Assembly (NCBI GenBank): GCA_937880065.1
Contig: CALFMA010000394.1
Location: 1 to 9,158, forward strand
Length of the DNA: 9,158 nucleotides
DNA from: an uncultured Ruminococcus sp.
Lineage (GTDB): Bacteria; Bacillota_A; Clostridia; Oscillospirales; Ruminococcaceae
Reading direction: 5' to 3'
Shown here: positions 1 through 5,564 of the stretch, piece by piece
Layout: each line of letters begins with the position of its first letter
How positions within the stretch are numbered: the first letter of the stretch is position 1
Made by a program: the position numbers and the translations under genes
The notes under the pieces: generated by a model
What the model saw: the letters and a program-made list of their open reading frames with translations, nothing else
The model's database searches: none
What the model was told of the DNA's origin: nothing

Positions 1-577
1 GTTCCTCTTGTATATCCACTAACTCTCCCATTGGTATATACATTTTCGCATTAGATGTAATTATTATTACTGTATTCTCAAAATTTACTGTTCTTCCCTG
101 ACTGTCCGTTAATCTGCCATCATCTAAAATTTGCAAAAGCATATTAAACACATCGGGATGTGCTTTTTCTATTTCGTCGAAAAGTACAACGGAATACGGT
201 CTGCGGCGCACTCTTTCCGTAAGCTGTCCTGCCTCATCATATCCAACGTATCCCGGAGGTGAACCAATCATTTTGGACGCCGTATGCTTCTCCATATATT
301 CTGACATATCAAGACGCACAAGTGCATCCTCTGTGCCGAGAACCTGTGCAAATACCTTATCAATCGCTTCTCTGCCTATATCACCATAGCCGTAGCCTGT
401 TGAACCGTAAAAGCAGGATTCGCTGATACGGTTGTCGGAAAATGCTTTCAGCACTTTTGCACCGCAATATTCGGCAGTTTTTTCAATTCTTGCGAAAGCA
501 TCGGCACAATTCTTTTCAGCCTGTTCAGCAAGCTCTGCAAGCTTGCTTTCAAAGCCGTAAATATCATTATAATTCAT
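1..577 (-). CDS. Partial, mosaic ORF: PLP-lyase (aluminium-resistance type) N-terminus fused in frame to ClpC AAA+ fragment
   Basis: The frame opens at an ATG (575-577) with an AGAGG site just upstream and stays open for 192 codons to base 1. Residues 1-88 look like the N-terminus of the methionine gamma-lyase/aluminium-resistance PLP family (COG4100, YnbB type), with the signature [16 protein letters not shown] at 55-70. The PLP-binding lysine of that family would lie far downstream and is absent. From about residue 89 ([10 protein letters not shown]) to 177 the sequence is instead the second AAA+ module of ClpC/Clp[13 protein letters not shown] pore loop (104-115), Walker [13 protein letters not shown] (130-141) and sensor-1 TSN (174-176). 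Walker A is missing, so this cannot be a working ATPase. Residues 178-192 ([15 protein letters not shown]) resemble the valyl-tRNA synthetase C-terminal arm. The start lies 11 bases past the acetyltransferase stop, so the N-terminal part is probably the fourth gene of the operon. A misassembly is the leading explanation for the rest; a true fusion or pseudogene is possible. Confidence 0.75.
   Translation of the reverse strand, partial: MNYNDIYGFESKLAELAEQAEKNCADAFARIEKTAEYCGAKVLKAFSDNRISESCFYGSTGYGYGDIGREAIDKVFAQVLGTEDALVRLDMSEYMEKHTASKMIGSPPGYVGYDEAGQLTERVRRRPYSVVLFDEIEKAHPDVFNMLLQILDDGRLTDSQGRTVNFENTVIIITSNAKMYIPMGELVDIQEE
50..313 (-). other. ClpC/ClpB-derived AAA+ block inside the mosaic ORF
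   Basis: This block encodes about 88 residues of a Clp Hsp100 ATPase second module, from MSEYMEKH through the pore loop, Walker B (FDEIEKAHP), [18 protein letters not shown] and sensor-1 ITSN. It is flanked on both sides by unrelated protein families in the same frame. The upstream edge coincides with the word GTEDALVR (314-337), which is plausible both in the PLP-lyase family and in Clp proteins. The downstream edge falls around 44-52. The match to Clp is clear from motifs seen directly; the exact borders are approximate because the flanking words are shared. Confidence 0.8.
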
Positions 578-588
578 ATTTATTCCTC

Positions 589-1383
589 TCAATTCTGTAA
601 TTTTCCTTTTGTGACATTTTCCTTTTCAACGTCAAATCTTTCGAGAACAATTTCCGTTTCAATTTCCTTAAATCCGATTTCACGGTAAAAGCTTACACGA
701 ACATCAAGAGCAAGCAAAAATGCACGTTTCCCCAGATTATTCAGGAAATATGCAAGCCATTTCAAAAACTTTCTTGCATATCCGCTGCCACGAGCAGAAA
801 GCTTTGTAGCGACTTGCCCGATGAGAACTTCATCTTCAATGTCAAATACTACCGATGCAGTTGTGCAGTCACGATATGTGAAAACTCGGCTTATGCCATG
901 GCGGCATCTGTGGGAAGTATCGGTATACCACAGGGAAAAGTCGGAAATATTCGGAAATCCCTCGCTTAAAATCTTGTATACATCGGGCAAGTGGGGATTA
1001 AACTCTACGAATTCTTCCTCAAATTCGTGGGATTTTTCATCGGGAACAAGTTCAAAAATAGTTCTGTTAAGCACCTGGTAATGGTCGCTGTCGGCTATAT
1101 TCCGCAGAATTCTTGTATCACCCTCAACTCGGAATGGCATATTCATAGAAACGAAAAATTTCAGTTCATCTGTAGCTTCAAGCTTTTCATCTGCACAGAT
1201 AATCAGCGTGGAATTTATTATAAACATAAATCCCTCGCCTGTTTCGTCAGTTATCTTATAAAATCGGCAGAAGTCATAGCCTGCACCATAAGCCTTCATA
1301 TAAGCAAGCATTTTCCGTCCCGACAGACTTTTCAGCAGCAGGGAACGGTCAAGCTCGTTTTCACTCTGTATCAGTTTAATCAT
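589..1383 (-). CDS. GNAT-family N-acetyltransferase (264 aa)
   Basis: This is a probable acetyl-CoA-dependent N-acetyltransferase of unknown substrate. The GNAT fold is in the C-terminal third. Strand 4 and motif A run from [22 protein letters not shown] (186-207, split as [10 protein letters not shown] and [12 protein letters not shown]), with the RGSGYA pyrophosphate-binding loop near 197-203. The [12 protein letters not shown] motif near 231-242 is the usual C-terminal GNAT signature. The N-terminal ~130 residues are not a family I recognise and make the protein longer than a minimal GNAT (about 150 aa), so an N-terminal extra domain or a degenerate second GNAT half is possible. The ATG overlaps the stop of the upstream M42 peptidase by four bases (ATGA), with a weak AGGA site 4 bases before it, so translation is probably coupled. 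The association with two peptidases suggests a role with amino acids or peptides, but that is inference only. It is soluble: no signal peptide or membrane segment. Confidence 0.82.
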   Translation of the reverse strand: MIKLIQSENELDRSLLLKSLSGRKMLAYMKAYGAGYDFCRFYKITDETGEGFMFIINSTLIICADEKLEATDELKFFVSMNMPFRVEGDTRILRNIADSDHYQVLNRTIFELVPDEKSHEFEEEFVEFNPHLPDVYKILSEGFPNISDFSLWYTDTSHRCRHGISRVFTYRDCTTASVVFDIEDEVLIGQVATKLSARGSGYARKFLKWLAYFLNNLGKRAFLLALDVRVSFYREIGFKEIETEIVLERFDVEKENVTKGKLQN

Positions 1384-2399
1384 AATTCCTGTATCCTTTT
1401 CGCAAGCTCTCTTGTGAGGATAAGCATATTTTCAAAATCTTCTGTATTTGCTGTGCAGGAGGGACTGTGAATATATCGGCATGGCAGAGAAACGGCTATA
1501 GTACGTACTCCCCCACGGCTGATATGAATAGCTCCGCTGTCATTTCCACCTGCAATCATAGTTTTTGTCTGACAGGGAATTTCAAGATTTTCGGCTATTT
1601 CAAATGCCATTTTGTAAAGTTCCTTATCATAAACAGTACTTCTATCCATAAATCCAACTACAGGACCATTTCCGAGGGAGCATACTTTTTTTGCACCGCA
1701 TACTCCGTCAATATCAGATGCTGTTGTAGCTTCAAGGACAATGGCGAAATCGGGAGCAACTGAAAAGGCGGATACCATAGAGCCACGCAATCCCACTTCT
1801 TCCTGAACATTGAATACAAAATATGTGTCGTATTCAACTCCCTCACGAATAAGCTGTATCATTGCCGTACAGCCTGCACGGTCATCAATCGCTTTGGATT
1901 TTATGCAGTTTCCGCCAAGCTCAACAAATTCGGAATCAAAGCATATTAAATCTCCAAGGCTTACATATTTTTCAGCTTCTTCCTTTGAAGATGCACCGAT
2001 GTCAATATACATATCGCCATATTTTGGCGGAGTTTCACGCTGTTCCTTTGAGAGATTATGAATTGCGGTTGAACCTACAACTCCTGATATACCGTCATTT
2101 CCTACTTTAACCTGTCTGCCGAGAACAACGGAAGTATCAATTCCGCCTACTTCGTTAAAACAAAGAGTTCCGTCCTCATTTATGTATGTGACAATAAATC
2201 CTACCTCGTCCATATGGGCGGCAATCATAAGCTTTTTTTCGGCAGATTTTTTACCCTTGCAAAAGCAAATGAGGTTTCCAAGATTATCAACTCTGTATTC
2301 GCAGAAGTCTTTTATCTTTTCGATTATTGCATTGCGTACAAGGGCTTCGTCCCCTGATGTGCCGTTTATCAGGCATAATTCTTTAAGCAGTTTAATCAT
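1380..2399 (-). CDS. M42-family metallo-aminopeptidase, second of a tandem pair (339 aa)
   Basis: A cytoplasmic dinuclear-metal aminopeptidase of the M42 family (glutamyl aminopeptidase/endoglucanase-M/TET type), expected to trim N-terminal residues from short peptides. All family metal and catalytic positions are visible: H62 and D64 in AHMDEVGF, D172 in AIDDRAG, the E200-E201 pair in NVQEEVGLRG, E223 in VLEAT as the terminal acidic ligand, and H311 in CRYIHSP. GGNDSG (284-289) matches the usual GGTDA-like motif. The length is typical for the family (about 340-360 aa). The start is preceded by GGGAGG with 8 bases of spacing and overlaps the stop of the upstream M42 gene by ATGA, so the two are translationally coupled. 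Members form dodecameric tetrahedral shells, so a mixed shell with the neighbour is conceivable. The exact substrate cannot be read from sequence. Confidence 0.92.
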   Translation of the reverse strand: MIKLLKELCLINGTSGDEALVRNAIIEKIKDFCEYRVDNLGNLICFCKGKKSAEKKLMIAAHMDEVGFIVTYINEDGTLCFNEVGGIDTSVVLGRQVKVGNDGISGVVGSTAIHNLSKEQRETPPKYGDMYIDIGASSKEEAEKYVSLGDLICFDSEFVELGGNCIKSKAIDDRAGCTAMIQLIREGVEYDTYFVFNVQEEVGLRGSMVSAFSVAPDFAIVLEATTASDIDGVCGAKKVCSLGNGPVVGFMDRSTVYDKELYKMAFEIAENLEIPCQTKTMIAGGNDSGAIHISRGGVRTIAVSLPCRYIHSPSCTANTEDFENMLILTRELAKRIQEL

Positions 2400-3412
2400 A
2401 CATCTTTCCTCCCGATAAATTCAGCAAGTATTTCAGCGGTATTCACCACATCTGCCACGTCTATTACCTCGGTGGGAGTGTGCATATTACGCAGAGGAAT
2501 TGACAAAGTACAGGCCTTTGCACCCTCACGGCTTGAGGAATATCTGTCTGCATTGGTAGACGTAAGTCCGTTCATAACTTCAAGCTGATATGACAGTTTT
2601 GCCGATTTTGCGGCATTTATAAGACCATTTGAAATTTCTCTTGAAAGGCATGGTGATATACCAATCATTGCCCCTTTACCAAGATAACCGCATTTTTTCT
2701 CGTCCTCGCCCTGTGCATATGCAAAGCTTACATCAACGGCAATTGCAATATCGGGAGCAAGGCTGAATGCACCGATTTTCGCTCCACGCTCCCCTAATTC
2801 CTCCTGTGCGGAGAAAATTACAGTTACATTATAAGCAGTTTCACGATTTTTGAGAAGTTCCAATGTGTGGAGAATTGCCGCAACTCCGCAGAGGTCGTCC
2901 AACGCTCCCCCTGTTATGCGGTTTCCAAGAAGCTTTCTGCACTTTACATCAAATGTAATTGAATCACCAAGGGAAACGATTTTTTCCAGTTCAGCTTTTG
3001 AATAGCCTGTATCTATTGCTATATCGGCAATTTCAAGAACTTTTCCGTCACCGTTTGAAAGATGCGGCGGAACTGAGCATATAACGCCCTTTATGTCTTT
3101 TTTTCCATGAATTACAACCTGCTGTGCAGGGAGAAGCCGACGGTCAATTCCCCCAAGATTTCCAACTTTGATAAATCCCGAAGATGTGATACTTGTGACA
3201 ATCATTCCCACCTGGTCGATATGTGCATCGAGGACAAGTGAGGGCTTTTCAGCCGAATGTGTGCCGAATTTTCCAACTACATTGCCATTTACAATATCAG
3301 CGTCGGGACAATATTCTCTTAGCATTTCCAATGCAAGTTCAGCGGTGGGAATTTCATCGCCTGCTGCACCATATGCCTCGGATAACGCAATAATTTTATC
3401 TTTTATATCCAT
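2396..3412 (-). CDS. M42-family metallo-aminopeptidase, first of a tandem pair (338 aa)
   Basis: Same M42 fold as its downstream neighbour. Metal and catalytic residues, numbered from the start chosen here, are H64 and D66 (DAHIDQVGM), D172 (GALDDLCG), E204-E205 (SAQEELGERG), D227 (AVDVSFAY) and H311 (RNMHTPTE). The family GGxDx motif is replaced by LTSTNADRY, so the substrate pocket differs from that of the second copy; the terminal acidic ligand is Asp here and Glu there. The frame extends upstream to an ATG ending at 3442, but that codon lies at or before the predicted transcription start (about 3438). The ATG at 3410-3412 has an AGAGGTG site 4 bases upstream, so I use the shorter start. 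It is the first gene of the operon and is followed by a 4-base overlap with the second peptidase. Both copies retain complete catalytic sets, so duplication and divergence is more likely than decay. Confidence 0.9.
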   Translation of the reverse strand: MDIKDKIIALSEAYGAAGDEIPTAELALEMLREYCPDADIVNGNVVGKFGTHSAEKPSLVLDAHIDQVGMIVTSITSSGFIKVGNLGGIDRRLLPAQQVVIHGKKDIKGVICSVPPHLSNGDGKVLEIADIAIDTGYSKAELEKIVSLGDSITFDVKCRKLLGNRITGGALDDLCGVAAILHTLELLKNRETAYNVTVIFSAQEELGERGAKIGAFSLAPDIAIAVDVSFAYAQGEDEKKCGYLGKGAMIGISPCLSREISNGLINAAKSAKLSYQLEVMNGLTSTNADRYSSSREGAKACTLSIPLRNMHTPTEVIDVADVVNTAEILAEFIGRKDV

Positions 3413-3444
3413 ATAACACCTCTGCAAAATATTCATACACAACT

Positions 3445-3473
3445 ATTATAACACATATTCTTATGTAATGCAA
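3445..3473 (-). promoter_or_regulatory. Promoter of the M42 peptidase operon
   Basis: Reading the minus strand: -35 TTGCAT (3468-3473), a 17-base spacer, and a perfect -10 TATAAT (3445-3450) preceded by TGTGT, a TRTGn extended -10 typical of Gram-positive sigma-A promoters. Predicted transcription starts near 3438, leaving a leader of about 25 bases with an AGAGGTG site. Confidence 0.85.
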
Positions 3474-3504
3474 TTTTATTTTTTAATATAACTAATTCTT
3501 CACC

Positions 3505-3540
3505 AAAAAAAAGCACAGAGTTTTTACACTCCGTGCTTTT
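3505..3540 (-). terminator. Rho-independent terminator of the repeat-protein gene
   Basis: The arms 3509-3521 and 3528-3540 pair over 13 positions with a single G-U pair on the minus-strand RNA, around a 6-base loop. On the minus strand the hairpin runs into a run of eight T. It sits 22 bases past the stop of the leucine-rich-repeat gene and before the M42 operon promoter, so it separates the two units. The plus-strand tail is only TTTT, so it is chiefly a minus-strand terminator. Confidence 0.88.
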
Positions 3541-3561
3541 AGAGATTCTCATTTATTAGTA

Positions 3562-5361
3562 TTAAATGAACATCATACTGATTCCGTGTTCACGGGCATA
3601 TCGCTCCGCTTTATTACGGTTTATCTGTTTGAGAACTTTAAGTACGATTTTGTGACCTTTTTTGACCATTGCCTGATTATAGTCAACGCCGTCAAATTCA
3701 GCAATTTTTACATTATAGACATTCTCGCATCCGCAGAATGCATCATCACGTATTTCCTTTGTATTAACGCTGAGTTTTAAATCTGTAAGTTTTTCACATC
3801 CGTAAAATGCCCAGCTGCCGATGACTTTTACAGAAGCAGGGATATTTATTTCCTCTAATGTTCTGCACCATGAAAATGCACTTTCACCGATTGAAGTTAC
3901 TGATTCGGGAATGATAATCTTTTTCAAGCTATAACACTCTGAAAATGCTGCATTTCCGATTATTTCAACAGATTCGGAAATAACAACACGGTTCAGGTTG
4001 CGGCAGGAATAGAAGCTGAGGTCGCTTATTCTCTTTATCTGCGGCGGGAAAATAAGTTTGCGAATTGAACTACATCTGCCGAATGCTCCCTTGCCTATAA
4101 CTTTAAGAGAATTAGGGAAATTCAGTTCCTTTATGCGCTGGCATTTTAAGAATGCATTTTCGCCGATAGTTTCAAGATTTCGTGAGAATTTTATTTCCTC
4201 TAAATTAACGCAATGGGCAAATGCAAATCTGTCAACCAGTTTTACGCTGTCAGACATAATAATTTTTTTAGCTGATTTATTTCCTCTGAATGCGTATTTT
4301 CCGATAGTTGTGATAGAATCGGGAATATTTACGGTTTCATTTGTGCCGAAATACTTTATAAGAAGCGTTCCGTTTTTGCCAAGAGCCATATTGTTAATAT
4401 CGTCAATTTCAACTGACTCAACCTGCTCAACGTCCTTATCACTATAAAGCTCATCAAGTTCCTCACGAGATGCCGCCTTTTTTGAAGCCTTGTGTTCTTC
4501 GTGCTTTTTTTCAACAGTAACAGGAATTTTTACAGGCTTTTCCTTTGGCTTAATTACTTTCTCAGGCTTTTCGGGTTCGGGTGCAGCCAGAGAAATATCG
4601 GGCATTTCTTCATTTTTTGCTGATTTCTTTTCAACCTTGTCTAAGTTCTTTTCTTTCTTTGTATCGGTTGTTAAGTTATCGGTGTCAAGCATTGAGAAAT
4701 CTTTTTTTTTGCTTTCTGTTTTACCCGATTTTTTCGAAGTTCCGGGAAGTTCAGCTTTTTCGTCAGCCTTTAAATCAGGCATTGGACTGTCATTATGCTT
4801 TTTATCGGATTTTGCATATTTATCAGCCTTTGTCTTATCCTTTGGTTTGTCCGCAGGCTTGTTTTCTGCCTTTGGGGTTTCCTTTGGCTTGTCAGCAGGC
4901 TTGGTTTCCGACTTTGGTGTTTCCTTTGGCTTATCAGCAGGCTTGCTTTCCGCCTTTGGTGTTTCCTTTGGCTTATCAGCAGGCTTGCTCTCTGCCTTTG
5001 GTGTTTCCTTTGGCTTATCGGCTGGCTTGCTCTCTGCCTTTGGAGTTTCCTTTGGCTTATCCGCAGGCTTGGGTTCCGACTTTGGAGTTTCCTTTGACTT
5101 ATCAGCAGGCTTGGGTTCCGACTTTGGAGTTTCCTTTGGCTTATCAGCAGGTTTGCTCTCTGCCTTTGGTGTTTCCTTTGGCTTATCGGCAGGCTTGGTT
5201 TCCGCCTTTGGTGTTTCCTTCGGCTTATCAGCAGGCTTGGTTTCTGCCTTTGGGCTTTCCTCTAATTTAGAGATTTTTTCAGTCTGTTCAGTAATGGGCT
5301 TTATCAGAATTTCTTCTTTTTTTGCCGATTTACGAACTTTGACTATTTTGTTGACTTTCAT
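3562..5361 (-). CDS. Lys/Pro/Glu tandem-repeat protein with C-terminal BspA-type leucine-rich repeats (599 aa)
   Basis: No enzymatic function is recognised. Residues 1-35 are basic and lack a hydrophobic signal peptide. Residues 36-175 are ten tandem copies of a 14-residue unit, consensus TPKAESKPADKPKE, surely disordered. Residues 176-320 are a further charged, low-complexity linker rich in Lys and Glu. Residues 349-555 are nine 23-residue repeats of the BspA/LRR_5 type, with the pattern SVxxIGxxAFxxCxxLxxIxIPx, e.g. SVTSIGESAFSWCRTLEEI. The C-terminus (AERYAREHGISMMFI) is the usual cap of such domains. LRR_5 domains generally mediate protein binding and are common on surfaces of gut bacteria, but no export signal, sortase motif or membrane segment is visible here, so a cytoplasmic role or non-classical export must be considered. 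The start has an AGAGGTG site 8 bases upstream. It is a single-gene unit with its own promoter and terminator. Confidence 0.9.
   Translation of the reverse strand: MKVNKIVKVRKSAKKEEILIKPITEQTEKISKLEESPKAETKPADKPKETPKAETKPADKPKETPKAESKPADKPKETPKSEPKPADKSKETPKSEPKPADKPKETPKAESKPADKPKETPKAESKPADKPKETPKAESKPADKPKETPKSETKPADKPKETPKAENKPADKPKDKTKADKYAKSDKKHNDSPMPDLKADEKAELPGTSKKSGKTESKKKDFSMLDTDNLTTDTKKEKNLDKVEKKSAKNEEMPDISLAAPEPEKPEKVIKPKEKPVKIPVTVEKKHEEHKASKKAASREELDELYSDKDVEQVESVEIDDINNMALGKNGTLLIKYFGTNETVNIPDSITTIGKYAFRGNKSAKKIIMSDSVKLVDRFAFAHCVNLEEIKFSRNLETIGENAFLKCQRIKELNFPNSLKVIGKGAFGRCSSIRKLIFPPQIKRISDLSFYSCRNLNRVVISESVEIIGNAAFSECYSLKKIIIPESVTSIGESAFSWCRTLEEINIPASVKVIGSWAFYGCEKLTDLKLSVNTKEIRDDAFCGCENVYNVKIAEFDGVDYNQAMVKKGHKIVLKVLKQINRNKAERYAREHGISMMFI
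3697..4317 (-). repeat. Nine 69-bp (23-residue) BspA-type leucine-rich repeats
   Basis: This covers residues 349-555 of the repeat protein. Each unit carries an AF or SF pair at a fixed position, usually followed two residues later by Cys (for example AFLKC, AFGRC, SFYSC, AFSEC, AFYGC, AFCGC). The first unit has Asn (AFRGN) in place of that Cys. The units are diverged in DNA, so this is an old protein-level repeat rather than a recent tandem duplication. Confidence 0.9.
4837..5256 (-). repeat. Ten 42-bp tandem repeats encoding a 14-residue Lys/Pro/Glu unit
   Basis: The period is exactly 42 bases, ten copies without indels, covering residues 36-175 of the repeat protein. Units differ mainly at the third and sixth residues (PKAE or PKSE; ET, ES, EP or EN before KPADK), plus one KSK for KPK. 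Near identity at DNA level implies recent expansion or homogenisation and makes the copy number prone to slippage and to assembly collapse. Because 42 is a multiple of three and stops are absent, all three plus-strand frames also stay open for long stretches here. Confidence 0.95.
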
Positions 5362-5419
5362 TTGTTAAGCACCTCTTATTAAGGTTATTTTTTGAATAAA
5401 TAATGAATACATCATATTA

Positions 5420-5448
5420 AGTATACCATATTCTTGATAAAAATGCAA
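5420..5448 (-). promoter_or_regulatory. Promoter of the repeat-protein gene
   Basis: Minus strand: -35 TTGCAT (5443-5448), 17-base spacer, -10 TATACT (5420-5425) preceded by TATGG, a TRTGn extended -10. The spacer shares the word AAGAATATG with the M42 operon promoter. Transcription should begin near 5413, giving a leader of about 50 bases. Confidence 0.8.
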
Positions 5449-5524
5449 GAATAGTTTTATTTTAAAGAAAAATTTTGTCATATATTACCAATTAATCTTG
5501 AATATTTGTCTAATTTACCCAATA

Positions 5525-5560
5525 TCAAAAAATATACCGCACATCTCTGTGCGGTATATT
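5525..5560 (-). terminator. Rho-independent terminator of the GGDEF gene
   Basis: A perfect 13-base-pair stem (5531-5543 with 5548-5560) and a 4-base loop, followed on the minus strand by six T (5527-5532, overlapping the stem base). It begins 5 bases after the stop codon of the diguanylate cyclase gene. On the plus strand there is no T-run after the hairpin. Confidence 0.9.
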
Positions 5561-5564
5561 AGTG

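Noticed and set aside
991..1470. A 159-codon plus-strand open frame
   Set aside because: It lies opposite the acetyltransferase gene and crosses into the M42 gene; no family motif, and the opposite strand carries clear GNAT and M42 motifs.
3410..3442. Upstream start (ATG at 3440-3442) for the first M42 gene
   Set aside because: It lies at or upstream of the predicted transcription start and has no ribosome site, while the ATG at 3410-3412 has AGAGGTG at proper spacing.
4837..5256. CRISPR array
   Set aside because: The 42-bp units are contiguous with no unique spacers and are translated in frame as a protein repeat.
4490..5368. A 292-codon plus-strand open frame (and two more in the other plus frames) opposite the repeat-protein gene
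   Set aside because: It is the antisense of a 42-bp stop-free tandem repeat, giving monotonous Phe/Gly/Ser/Leu sequence. There is no good ribosome site, and the minus-strand frame has a promoter, ribosome site, recognisable domains and terminator.
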